This document shows, in pieces, positions 22,905-31,480 of a DNA stretch of 64,000 nt. Numbering within the stretch: the stretch's first letter is position 1; every line of letters begins with the position of its first letter. Both the position numbers and the translations under genes were made by a program. Source of the DNA: Duganella fentianensis (GTDB taxonomy: Bacteria > Pseudomonadota > Gammaproteobacteria > Burkholderiales > Burkholderiaceae_D); the NCBI RefSeq assembly GCF_009857835.1, contig NZ_WWCL01000002.1:372001-436000 (forward strand), given 5' to 3'. The notes beneath the pieces were generated by a model. That model ran no database searches. It saw nothing but the letters and a program-made list of their open reading frames with translations, and was not told where the DNA came from.

Positions 22905-23372
22905 CTAGGGGCGGATACCGTCCACGTGCAGCCGGTGGTCATGGTCCAGTACCCAGCCGTCTTCGTAATCGACTTCGAACAGGTGGCCATCCGGATCCTT
23001 GAAATAGCCGGCCACGCCCCAGTCGGTGCGGGTGGCCGGTTTGACCAGAGTGCCGCCGGCCGCAACGGCACGCGCCAGTACCTGCGCTACTTCATCCGGC
23101 GTTCTGGCAAGGTAGACCAGTCCTATGCCGGCAAAGCCGCTGCCGCTGGCGGTGGGCGACCGGGCATCAGCGGCGAAAGCCGCGCGCGATAGCAGGCATA
23201 AGGCGTAGCCGCCCAGATCGAATTTGGCGAAGCCGTCATTGCTGGTGGCGGCTTGCTGCCAGCCCAGCGCCTGATAGAAGCGCACGGACGCGGCCACATC
23301 GGCCACGCCCAGTAGTATCAGGTGCAGGCGCTGGCTGGGTGGCAGGGCGGCAGGGGTAGGTGGTGTGGTCAT
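22905..23372 (-). CDS. VOC (glyoxalase/bleomycin-resistance) family protein
   Basis: A 155-residue single-unit VOC protein; ATG 23372 gives MTTPPTPAALPPSQRLHLIL. The two beta-alpha-beta-beta-beta modules are visible: LILLGVADVAASVRFYQALG (about 18-37) and IGLVYLARTPDEVAQVLARA, ending with the metal-site-like DPDGHLFEVDYEDGW, in which Glu is the usual C-terminal ligand. Such proteins are metal-dependent lyases, dioxygenases or antibiotic-binding proteins; the specific role is unknown. It is divergent from the exported protein gene at 23532. Confidence 0.82.
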   Translation of the reverse strand: MTTPPTPAALPPSQRLHLILLGVADVAASVRFYQALGWQQAATSNDGFAKFDLGGYALCLLSRAAFAADARSPTASGSGFAGIGLVYLARTPDEVAQVLARAVAAGGTLVKPATRTDWGVAGYFKDPDGHLFEVDYEDGWVLDHDHRLHVDGIRP

Positions 23373-23531
23373 GGCGAGTTGTGGGGTGGGTGATGGTGGC
23401 GCTTTGCCAAGTTTGACAAGAATATCATCTTGTCGATAGTCCAAATTGCGTAGAAACTCACCACTTTGCCGTGTCTGATGGTTTATAGTGTTGAGGGCAG
23501 CGAACGTGCTTAGAACACTGAGGAAAAAAAA

Positions 23532-23981
23532 TTGAAACAAGCCCGTTTAGTCTCTGGTCTGGTGTTGCTGGTGTTGAGCGCAACCGTGTGGGCGCAGGAG
23601 CCCATAACGGATCGCCAGCAGTGCCGTTTCATACAGGGGCTGATGCGGCCCATCGATAACATGGCCAAGCGCAAATTCAAGCGCTCGCAGGCCAAGGTGA
23701 TCGAGCGGCGCGACCATACGGTGGTGTACGAGCTGGCGCCCGATCCGGCGATCTACCTGAACGTGGTGCTCGGCGAGCATAACCGCGTGGTGATTGCGCA
23801 GGCCTACATCGATGGCGACTATCTGAAGCGCCGCAAGCTCACTCCCGCCTCCATCCGCAAGCAACTGGGCATACCGGCCGGCCAGAGTCTGCCCGCGCAG
23901 CTGGCCTGCGACATTGCCAGCATCGACCTGATAGGTGGCGACAACCTTGAGTCGCTGGTGTTCGACCGCTACATCGATTGA
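23532..23981 (+). CDS. Hypothetical exported protein (TTG start)
   Basis: A 149-residue protein with signal peptide (MKQARLVSGLVLLVLSATVWAQ, cleavage after WAQ). The start codon is TTG at 23532, supported by TGAGGA 7-12 bp upstream and by the signal peptide beginning exactly there. The mature part is a mixed, basic domain (RKFKRSQAKVIERRDHTVVY) containing two Cys (in QQCRF and LACDI) that could form a disulfide. I do not recognise the family. A bidirectional terminator follows. Confidence 0.7.
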   Translation: MKQARLVSGLVLLVLSATVWAQEPITDRQQCRFIQGLMRPIDNMAKRKFKRSQAKVIERRDHTVVYELAPDPAIYLNVVLGEHNRVVIAQAYIDGDYLKRRKLTPASIRKQLGIPAGQSLPAQLACDIASIDLIGGDNLESLVFDRYID

Positions 23982-24040
23982 TGCTGCAAGCTGGCCGGAA
24001 CTGGCCAGCTGCCTTCCGCTGAACTGGGGAAGGGCAATGA

Positions 24041-24078
24041 AAAAAACCGCTGACTTCATAAGAAATCAGCGGTTTTTT
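24041..24078. terminator. Bidirectional rho-independent terminator
   Basis: AAAAAACCGCTGA (24041-24053) pairs with TCAGCGGTTTTTT (24066-24078): a 13-bp stem with T-tracts in both directions, between the exported-protein gene (+) and tRNA-fMet (-). Confidence 0.9.
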
Positions 24079-24083
24079 GAATC

Positions 24084-24160
24084 TGGTTGCGGGGACAGGA
24101 TTTGAACCTGTGACCTTCGGGTTATGAGCCCGACGAGCTGCCAGACTGCTCCACCCCGCG
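24084..24160 (-). tRNA. Initiator tRNA-fMet(CAT)
   Basis: 77 nt with encoded CCA. Anticodon CAT in loop TCATAAC, three G-C pairs in the anticodon stem (GGG/CCC) and an unpaired C1-A72 (CGCGGGG against CCCCGCA), which together mark the initiator rather than the elongator tRNA. Confidence 0.97.
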
Positions 24161-24286
24161 TCTGAAGGCACGTATTATATACAGCTATCCGCTGAAATGC
24201 AAGAGGCCGGATAATCCGGCAGAGGTTTGCGGCCTATTTCTGTTGGCCGCTGCGGCGTTTCGTACATAAAGCGCGACGTTACGGCA

Positions 24287-25456
24287 TCAGGCTGCGCCCA
24301 GCCGCCACAGCGAAGTCACCTCGGCGGCACGGGCCGCATGCAGCGGATCGCTGGCATCGCTGGCGCGGGGGTGGACCGGGCGTACGTCGTGCCGGTCCAG
24401 CACTTTCAGGCCGGCGTCGGCGATCCAGCCCAGCAGCTGCTCGCGCGGGCGCAAGCCCAGATGCTCGGCCAGATCGGACAGAATCAGCCAGCCTTCGCCG
24501 CCCGGCGTCAGATGGGCCGCCAGCCCGGCCAGGAAGCCGCGCAGCATGCGGCTATCGGGATCGTACACGGCATATTCGATCGAGGAGCTGGGGCGGGCCG
24601 GCACCCATGGCGGATTGCAGACCACCAGCGGCGCCCGTCCGGCAGGGAACAGGTCGGCCTGCTGCAGTTCTACCTGCTGGTCCAGCTCGAGGCGGGCCAG
24701 ATTTTCGCGCGCGCAGCTGAGCGCGCGCTGGTCCATATCGGTGGCCACGACCTTGCGTATGCCGCGCTGCGCCAGCACGGCCGACAGCACGCCCGTACCG
24801 GCGCCGATGTCGAACGCCAGCGAGCTGTCTTTCGGCAGCGGGGCGGTGGCAACCAGCTGCACATACTCGCCGCGCACGGGCGAGAACACGCCGTAATGGG
24901 GATGGATGCGTGCCTGCAGGGCCGGGATTTCCACGCCGGTGCGGCGCCATTCGTGGGCGCCGATCAGACCAAGCAGCTCGCGCAGCGAAGCGACGAAGGG
25001 GGCATCGAAGCGGCCATAGGCTTCATTGCAGGCCAGCTGCACGTCGGGCGCGCGGCGCAGCGGTATGCTGTAGCCCGCTTCGAACGGTATCAGCAGCATG
25101 GCCAGCGTGCGGGCGCGCTGCGACTGGGCCTGCCGGTGCAGGTGGAAGGCTTCGGTCGGCGTGGCCGGCAGTTTGGCGGGCCTGGCTTTTTTGCCGCCGC
25201 GCCCCTTGTGGTCGGCCCGGCGTGCCAGTGCCTGCAGCAGCTGGCGTGCGTTCTGGAAGTCGCCGCGCCACAGCATGGCCGTGCCTTCGCAGGCCATGCG
25301 GTAGGCCAGGTCGGCATTGGTGCGGTCATCGGCGATCACCACCCGCCTGGGTGGCGGCATGCCGGCCTCGGAATGCCAGACGGCGCTGCATGGCACGCCG
25401 TTTTCCTCCCAGTGGATCAGTTGAGGTGCGGCAGGAGAGGCAGTTTGTGCGGACAT
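24287..25456 (-). CDS. Class I SAM-dependent methyltransferase with NPPW motif
   Basis: A 389-residue protein. The N-terminal half (1-200) has no recognised motif but a basic low-complexity patch (RADHKGRGGKKARPAK near 85-100). The C-terminal half is a Rossmann methyltransferase: motif I DIGAGTGVLSAVLA (about 217-230), acidic residue after strand 2 (VVATDMDQRAL), and motif IV NPPW (near 277), typical of enzymes methylating planar nitrogens, such as RlmF/RlmG-type rRNA N-methyltransferases or PrmC/HemK. The target (rRNA base or Gln side chain) cannot be decided here. No operon partner. Confidence 0.82.
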   Translation of the reverse strand: MSAQTASPAAPQLIHWEENGVPCSAVWHSEAGMPPPRRVVIADDRTNADLAYRMACEGTAMLWRGDFQNARQLLQALARRADHKGRGGKKARPAKLPATPTEAFHLHRQAQSQRARTLAMLLIPFEAGYSIPLRRAPDVQLACNEAYGRFDAPFVASLRELLGLIGAHEWRRTGVEIPALQARIHPHYGVFSPVRGEYVQLVATAPLPKDSSLAFDIGAGTGVLSAVLAQRGIRKVVATDMDQRALSCARENLARLELDQQVELQQADLFPAGRAPLVVCNPPWVPARPSSSIEYAVYDPDSRMLRGFLAGLAAHLTPGGEGWLILSDLAEHLGLRPREQLLGWIADAGLKVLDRHDVRPVHPRASDASDPLHAARAAEVTSLWRLGAA

Positions 25457-25564
25457 GGCGGGCTATCGATAGGTGGTGTGAGCGTAGGGACAAGACAAAA
25501 ACCGCCGGAGATGGCAGGCATCTCTGGCGGTTCATGCGCTTGCGGCGCCTATTATACTGGGCGC

Positions 25565-26590
25565 TCAGGCACCGAGGTCGGCAACTGTCTTGCGGCTGTC
25601 GCTGTCGCCATCCTGATCGGGGTCGCTGGCCACGGTATTGCTGGCCGCAGCGGCGCTAGTGCTGGCGTCGGCGCTGCTGGCTGGCGTAGCCTGTGCCTTG
25701 TTTGCCTCGGCTTCGCCGGCGGTGGCTTTGGCCTTGTCGGCGGCGCTAGGGGCGCTGTAGGTATTGGTGTCCTTGCTGTTGACCAGATTGAGCAGGCGTA
25801 GCGACAGGCTGCGCAGGGTGTTGCGGTCGATACCGTCGCTGCTGCGGTCCGGCGTATTGTCGCCGGTCGATAGCGCCGTCTGCAGGTCCAGCCCTATCAG
25901 CTTGAACAGATCGGACAGGGTGCCAGGGAAATCGATATTCGGCACCTGTACCTTGGGCAGGTCACTGGCGCTGGTGGTCAGGCTGCGGTTGTTTTGGGCC
26001 GTTGACTGCTGCGGCTGCGGCTGACTGGCCAGCTGCTGGGCAGTGCTGCCACTGGCGGCGGCTTTGGCGCTGTCATCCTGTGCGCTGCTGCTACGGCTGG
26101 CGGCGGCGCTGAGCTGGGCGTCGTACTGGACTTCCACTTCGAAATCGAATTTGCGGCCGTCGGCCGTGGTGATGGTGCCCTTGCCGATGAAGTGCGAGCT
26201 ATCGGTCAGCTGGAAGGCTGCGGCCGAGCTGCTGCCGAAACTGCCGCTGCTCTGGCGCACGCCGGCAGCTACCGTGCTGGAAGTATCCAGACTGGCGCTG
26301 TCGAAGCTGATCTGGGCATCCTTGCCGCTGCTGCCGAACAGGCTCTGGGCAAAGCTGCTGAGGAAGCTCTGGGCGTAGTCTATGGTGTCGTTGCTGACGG
26401 CGGCCAGATGCTGGTCGAGCGCATTGCTGGCCGAGCTGGAGCCAACCGAGCTGACCGGGTTGGCGCTGGCCGGTATCGTGTCGCTCGCCTTGACCTGCCG
26501 GCTCGCGCCGGTTTTGCTGTCATTTTGCGAGCTGCCGGCGTATAGCGAGGCGGGCAGGTTGCGCGATGTGAGGGCAGATATGGTGGACAT
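25565..26590 (-). CDS. Hypothetical Ser/Ala-rich protein
   Basis: A 341-residue protein of strongly biased composition (Ser, Ala, Asp, Gln), no signal peptide. A short ordered segment stands out near residues 124-156: AAFQLTDSSHFIGKGTITTA followed by DGRKFDFEVEVQYD, which looks like a small beta-sheet unit, and a second conserved-looking stretch VPNIDFPGTLSDLFKLIGLD (about 217-236). The rest, including the last 70 residues, is probably disordered. I do not recognise it firmly; the composition recalls flagellar hook-length or other secreted rod-like proteins. It lies in a same-strand group with a zinc-ribbon protein and an SprA-like metalloprotease. Confidence 0.65.
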   Translation of the reverse strand: MSTISALTSRNLPASLYAGSSQNDSKTGASRQVKASDTIPASANPVSSVGSSSASNALDQHLAAVSNDTIDYAQSFLSSFAQSLFGSSGKDAQISFDSASLDTSSTVAAGVRQSSGSFGSSSAAAFQLTDSSHFIGKGTITTADGRKFDFEVEVQYDAQLSAAASRSSSAQDDSAKAAASGSTAQQLASQPQPQQSTAQNNRSLTTSASDLPKVQVPNIDFPGTLSDLFKLIGLDLQTALSTGDNTPDRSSDGIDRNTLRSLSLRLLNLVNSKDTNTYSAPSAADKAKATAGEAEANKAQATPASSADASTSAAAASNTVASDPDQDGDSDSRKTVADLGA

Positions 26591-26666
26591 GGCAGATTCC
26601 AGCAGATTCCGATGGATGATGTTTCTTTTAACGGTAATCAGGCCGGAATCTTGAGCCGGGAGCAGC

Positions 26667-26876
26667 TTAGTGGTGGTGGGTCCAGCCTTCCGGTGCGGCC
26701 AGATAGGATGCCACGGCGTCTTTCTGGCCGATGGCGTGGTGTTTCGGTTCGCCGCAGGCGCACACGCCGAAATACGGCTGGATGTGCGAGCAGGCCGAGA
26801 CTTTCTGCAGGCGTACCTGTACGGCTTTGGCGCATTTGGCGCATTTGAAGGTCAGGGTGCGTGGTGCTTTTAACAT
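26667..26876 (-). CDS. Small zinc-ribbon-like protein
   Basis: A 69-residue protein, MLKAPRTLTFKCAKCAKAVQ onward, with two Cys pairs, CAKC (12-15) and CACG preceded by a further Cys region (GVCACGEPKHH), and clustered His (KHH, THHH). The four Cys suit a single zinc-ribbon. Start at 26876 chosen because the longer in-frame alternatives lack a ribosome site. Function unknown. It lies between the Ser-rich protein and the SprA-like protein on the same strand. Confidence 0.6.
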   Translation of the reverse strand: MLKAPRTLTFKCAKCAKAVQVRLQKVSACSHIQPYFGVCACGEPKHHAIGQKDAVASYLAAPEGWTHHH

Positions 26877-26916
26877 GTTGTGCTCTGAATGACGGACAAA
26901 GGCGGCATTCTAGCAT

Positions 26917-27507
26917 TCAGGCATAGATATCGAGTTTGGGCGGCACCAGCGGCAGCTGCTGGTAGGTCTGGCTGACTTTATTGCCGTTGCTGGCTACCAG
27001 CTCCTGCGCCTGCTGCACGGCCAGCTCCGAGCGCGCCTGCAATTCCATCTGCTGGGCCTGGGCCGCCACGGCCTGATCGGCGCCGGACGGGCTGGCGGGC
27101 GCCAGCGCCGCTGCCTGAATGGTGCGGGCCCGCTCTATGGTTTCCTGCGCAGTGCGGCCGGGCGAGGTATCGATATGGACTTCGCCGCCGATGGCGTAAT
27201 CGACGCCGTTGGGACCGCGCTGGTAGGTGTAGGAGGCGCCCGAGGTAGCCAGACCGCCGGCCGTGGCCATGTGGGCCTGCTCGTGCTGGCGCACTTCCGT
27301 GTCGCGCGCTTTGAGCTGGGCCACCAGTTCCAGTGCTTCCGGGGTCAGATTGGTGGTAGCGGCGCTGCCGGTAAAGCTGGTGTCTGGCGCCGCGCTGGTG
27401 GAGGCGGAAGCCGGTCCGGCCGGCAGCGCGGACGCAGCCACCCGCACCGGCGCCACGCTGGGCGTGGCCGGCTGGCTGCTGCGGGGCGGAATCGCGCTCA
27501 GGTTCAT
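26917..27507 (-). CDS. SprA-related putative metalloprotease (CJM1_0395 family)
   Basis: A 196-residue protein. After a disordered N-terminus (1-58) comes the family core: LKARDTEVRQHEQAHMATAG (about 66-85), containing the zinc-protease motif HEQAH with Glu as base, then SYTYQRGPNGVDYAIGGEVH (about 92-111). A helical Ala/Gln-rich segment follows. The match to the family core is strong by eye. Family members are annotated as putative metalloproteases without known substrate. No signal peptide is visible. Confidence 0.82.
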   Translation of the reverse strand: MNLSAIPPRSSQPATPSVAPVRVAASALPAGPASASTSAAPDTSFTGSAATTNLTPEALELVAQLKARDTEVRQHEQAHMATAGGLATSGASYTYQRGPNGVDYAIGGEVHIDTSPGRTAQETIERARTIQAAALAPASPSGADQAVAAQAQQMELQARSELAVQQAQELVASNGNKVSQTYQQLPLVPPKLDIYA

Positions 27508-27601
27508 GGGCTGGGGTCCGGACGACGGCTCAGCTAAATGATAGCAAATTTATAGCGCAACATCGCCGGCCATGGTGGCGACAGACAGCATGCCGCCAGG
27601 G

Positions 27602-30600
27602 CTAGCCCTGCACGCTGACGCTGCTGCGGCCACCGGCTGCCGGCTGTACCAGTATGCGGGTGGCGATGCGCTCCGTCATTTCCTGCACGTGGGAGATGAC
27701 CCCCACCTTGCGCCCCATGGCTTGCAGGCCGTCGAGGGCATCCATGGCCACGCGCAGGGTTTCCGCATCCAGACTGCCGAAGCCTTCGTCGATGAAGAGT
27801 GACTCCACCCGCACCCGGTTGGAGGAAAGCGAGGCCAGTCCCAGCGCCAGCGCCAGCGAAACGAGGAAGGATTCGCCACCCGACAGCGAATGCACCGAGC
27901 GCATTTCATCGCCCATGTCGCGGTCGCGCACCTGCAGGGCGAGCGAAGGGCTGGCCGGATGGACGATGCGCTCGAGCTGGTAGCGCCGCGCCAGATGGCG
28001 CAGATGGGCATTGGCATAGCCGAGCAGCACATCGAGCGTGTACTGCTGGGCGTAGTTACGGAATTTCTTGCCATCGGCCGAGCCTATCAGTTCGCTCAGG
28101 CGCGCCCAGCGCTGCTCGCTGGCTTCCTGGGCAGCGATTTCGGCCAGCATGGCCTGGGCACGATTGCGGCGGGCGTCGTCCTGCGCCAGCGCCAGCTGGG
28201 TTGCTACGGCCTGCTCGCGAGCACTGCGGAAGGCCTGCTGCAAGGCCGCTAGCGCGCGGCTCAGGGCGGCGATGGCGTCGGCCAGCTGTACTTGCGTGGC
28301 GGTGTGGTCCGTCTCGTCCACCTTGTCCACCTCGTCCGGCTTGTCCTCCTCCTCTGCCTCGGTCGTAGCCAGTGCCTGCAGCGTATCGGGCGTGGCTTGC
28401 GGCGCCGTGGTCATGTGCTGCTGGCGCTGGTGCTGGCGTTCTTCCAGCACGGTGGCTGCGGTAACTGCATGACGTTCCAGCGCCTGCATGGCGGCGCGCT
28501 GCTGGCTGATGGCCTCCGGTGTGACGGCCAGCAGGGCCTGCAGATGTGCCAGATCGTCCAGCGCTGCGTGTGGCTGCTGCTGATTGTAGGCTTGCAGCCA
28601 GTGCTGTAGCACCTGCTGTGCACTGGTGCTGGCGCTGTGCAGGCTGGCCAGATGCAGCTGCGCTTGCGCCTGCGCGGCCTCGGCGCGCGCGCCATCCTGT
28701 GCGGCTTGCTGGGCGGCGCTCTGGCGCTGCGCCAGTTGCTGGCGCGCCGCGTGGACGGCCTCGTTGAATGCGGCTTCGACGGCGCTGGCTTCCTTGCCGC
28801 CCCACATTTGCTGGCGTTGCTGCTGCAAGCCCTGTAACTGCGCTTCGGCGCTGCTGTAGGCGACGCGCGCCTGAACCGCATCGCGCTGGGCTTTGCTCAG
28901 TGCTTCCTGTCCGGCGCGCAGTTCGATATCGAGCGCCTGCAGGCGCTGCTGGCGTTCGTCGTAGCTGCTGCGCTGGCGCAGCCACTGGCTGGCTTCAGCC
29001 TGACGGGCCGCATAGAAACGGGCCGGGGCGGCGCGCCATGCATCTTTCCAGTCATCGCTGGGCAGCTCGCTGCCGCTGAAGGCCGGATCGAGGTCGGCCA
29101 GCAGGCTGCCCAGCGTGAGTGCCAGATCGACCCGCTGCACATCGAGCGCCTTGGCTTCGCTGCGGCTTTCGGCCAGTGCGGTCTGCTGGTTGGCCACGGC
29201 TTGCTGTAGCTGCTGGTGGGCGCTATGGTTGCGGGCCAGTTCTTCCTGCACCTGTTCGTGGGCCTGACGTGCCTGATGCCACGCCTGTTCCTGCGCTTCG
29301 ACAGTGTGCAGCGCTGCGGCCAGCTGTTCGAGCTGGCCGACAAACCAGTCCGTGCGGGCAGCGGCTGCGGGTAGCTGTTCGGTGGCCAGCTGCGCTTCCA
29401 TGGCCTGCCATGCCTGCGTTGCTTCGGACAGGGCGGGTGCCAGCGTGGCCGTTTCGCGCGCCAGCGCCTGCAACTGATCGAGGCAGGCCTGTTCGGTGGT
29501 GCGGCGTGCCGTTTGCAGGGCCAGATTGGCTTCCACCTGCTGGCGCCAGTGCGCCACTTCGCTTTCCAGTCCGGCCAGCATGGATAGCAGCCGGCTGTCG
29601 TCATGGTGGTACGGATGCTCGGTAGCGCCGCACACGGCGCAAGGCTGGCCATCTTCCAGCGTGGCACGCAGATCCTGCACGCTGGCCGTGCAGGCTGCCT
29701 GCGCCAGTTGCAGCGAACGTTCGGCCTGAGTGCTGTGCGCCAGCAGCGTGCCAGCCTGCTGCTGGGCCGCTTTGAGTTCGGCATCGGCCTGTGCGGCGGT
29801 AGCACGCAGCTCGGCCGCCTGTTGCGCGAGATAGGCCTGGCGCGACTGGCGCGCATCGTAGTCTATCCACCGCTTTTCACCCTGCGCCAGCAGGTTGCGC
29901 CTTGCCCCCAGCTGCTGGCGGCTGGCCTGCAGCTGTTCCGGCGCATATTGCGCCAGCGTGCTGGCCGTGTTCTGGTGCTGCTGCTCCAGCACTTGCAGGC
30001 GCTGGCTGCTGGCCGCCAGTCCGGACTGGGCCTGTGCCTGCTGTTCCTGCTGGTGCCGGATTTGCTGCTGCAGTTTTGTCAGCGACTGGTTCAGCCGTTC
30101 GGCCTGCGCGGCCTGCTGGCCGGCCTGCACGAACAGCACTTCCCAGCGCTCCCACGACTGCGCCAGCGCAGCCCATTGCTGGTGCTGTGCCAGCCAGTGG
30201 CTGCTGGCTTCCTGCTGCTGCGCGACCTGCAGGCGCTCGTCATTGCGTGTCTGCTGGGCCGCGCGCGCAGCCTGGTCGACCTGATCGGCTTCGGCACAGG
30301 CGGCGGCAGCCTGCCGGAATGCGGGCAGCAGGGCGGTGATGCGGGCATCGAGCGCCTTGGCCTGATCCAGCTGGGGGGCGGCATCGCGTTGCGCCTGCTC
30401 GGCGCTTTGCAGCTGTACGCTGGCGCTGTGCTGCGCACTCTGGTGCCGGACCAGCGCAGCAGCGGCCTGCTGCGCCTGCACGGCCAGCGCCGCGATCTGT
30501 TCGGCGGTGCGGGCGCTTTCCTGCGTCAGGCGCTGGCATTCGGCTGCCAGCGGGCGGGCCGGCTGGATGGCGTCGAGCTGGGCCAGACTGGCCCGCTGCG

Positions 30601-31480
30601 GTGCCGCTGCATCGATAGCGGCTGTGGCGGCGGCACAGGCCAGCGTGGCCTGCTGCTCGGCCTCGGCCAGCCGCTGCGCCTGCTGGTGCCATTGCAACTG
30701 CTGTTCCAGCGCCGCGGTGCGCAGCTCCAGTTCCTGCTGCGCTGCCAGTGCCGCGGCGTGCTGGCTTTCCAGCTCCTGCCGCTGTTCCGCGCTGCACGGC
30801 TTCTGGTCGGCCAGCCTGTCGTTCAGGCGCTGCAGCGCTTCCTGTTCCTGCTTGGCGCGGGCATAGGCACGCATGGAAATTTCGCTGTAGATGGCGCTGC
30901 CCGTGAGCTTTTCCAGCAGCTCGCCCCGTTCATTGTCTTCCGCCTTGAGGAAGGCGGAGAACTCGTTCTGCGCCAGCAGCACGGCACGGGTGAACTGTTC
31001 GAACGACAGGCCGATGCGCTTTTCGATTTCGCCTTTGACCTCGGTCTTGGTATGCCCGAGCGGCTGCAGTGCGGGCAGGCGGTGCAGCGTCATGGCGGTG
31101 GGCTGCAGTGCGCCTTCGGCCCGCGTACGGGCGCGCCGCACGCTCCAGCGTGCACGGTAGCTGGCGCCGTCGCTGCCGACGAAATCCACTTCGGCATAGC
31201 CTTCTGCCGCGCCACGGCGCAGCAGGTTGCGGGTGTCCTGGGTGGTGATGGTTTCGTTGCCGACGTCGGCCAGATAGTTGCGTCCGGCCACGCGCAGCAG
31301 GCGCGGGGTGGCGTCGTACAGGGCCAGACAGAGGGCGTCGAGCAGTGTGCTTTTGCCCGCTCCGGTGGGGCCGCTGATGGCAAACAGGCCGCTGGCCGCC
31401 AGCGGCGCTTGCTCGAAATCGACGCTGAACTCGTCGGCCAGCGAGGCCAGATTCTTACCGGCGATGCGCAGTATTCTCAT
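27602..31480 (-). CDS. sbcC: SbcC, ATPase subunit of the SbcCD nuclease
   Basis: With SbcD it cuts DNA hairpins and protein-blocked ends. The 1292-residue SMC-like protein has Walker A GPTGAGKSTLLDAL (about 38-51), two very long Ala/Gln/Glu-rich coiled coils around a zinc hook with Cys614 and Cys617 (GQPCAVCGATEHP), then the signature LSGGESFLVSLALALGLASL and Walker B ESLFIDEGFGSLD near 1215-1250. It is about 240 residues longer than E. coli SbcC, mostly in the coiled coil. Its ATG overlaps the sbcD stop (ATGA), showing translational coupling. Confidence 0.95.
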   Translation of the reverse strand: MRILRIAGKNLASLADEFSVDFEQAPLAASGLFAISGPTGAGKSTLLDALCLALYDATPRLLRVAGRNYLADVGNETITTQDTRNLLRRGAAEGYAEVDFVGSDGASYRARWSVRRARTRAEGALQPTAMTLHRLPALQPLGHTKTEVKGEIEKRIGLSFEQFTRAVLLAQNEFSAFLKAEDNERGELLEKLTGSAIYSEISMRAYARAKQEQEALQRLNDRLADQKPCSAEQRQELESQHAAALAAQQELELRTAALEQQLQWHQQAQRLAEAEQQATLACAAATAAIDAAAPQRASLAQLDAIQPARPLAAECQRLTQESARTAEQIAALAVQAQQAAAALVRHQSAQHSASVQLQSAEQAQRDAAPQLDQAKALDARITALLPAFRQAAAACAEADQVDQAARAAQQTRNDERLQVAQQQEASSHWLAQHQQWAALAQSWERWEVLFVQAGQQAAQAERLNQSLTKLQQQIRHQQEQQAQAQSGLAASSQRLQVLEQQHQNTASTLAQYAPEQLQASRQQLGARRNLLAQGEKRWIDYDARQSRQAYLAQQAAELRATAAQADAELKAAQQQAGTLLAHSTQAERSLQLAQAACTASVQDLRATLEDGQPCAVCGATEHPYHHDDSRLLSMLAGLESEVAHWRQQVEANLALQTARRTTEQACLDQLQALARETATLAPALSEATQAWQAMEAQLATEQLPAAAARTDWFVGQLEQLAAALHTVEAQEQAWHQARQAHEQVQEELARNHSAHQQLQQAVANQQTALAESRSEAKALDVQRVDLALTLGSLLADLDPAFSGSELPSDDWKDAWRAAPARFYAARQAEASQWLRQRSSYDERQQRLQALDIELRAGQEALSKAQRDAVQARVAYSSAEAQLQGLQQQRQQMWGGKEASAVEAAFNEAVHAARQQLAQRQSAAQQAAQDGARAEAAQAQAQLHLASLHSASTSAQQVLQHWLQAYNQQQPHAALDDLAHLQALLAVTPEAISQQRAAMQALERHAVTAATVLEERQHQRQQHMTTAPQATPDTLQALATTEAEEEDKPDEVDKVDETDHTATQVQLADAIAALSRALAALQQAFRSAREQAVATQLALAQDDARRNRAQAMLAEIAAQEASEQRWARLSELIGSADGKKFRNYAQQYTLDVLLGYANAHLRHLARRYQLERIVHPASPSLALQVRDRDMGDEMRSVHSLSGGESFLVSLALALGLASLSSNRVRVESLFIDEGFGSLDAETLRVAMDALDGLQAMGRKVGVISHVQEMTERIATRILVQPAAGGRSSVSVQG

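Noticed and set aside
23839..24171. 110-residue open frame over the tRNA-fMet and terminator
   Set aside because: Translates the tRNA and a terminator hairpin; not a gene.
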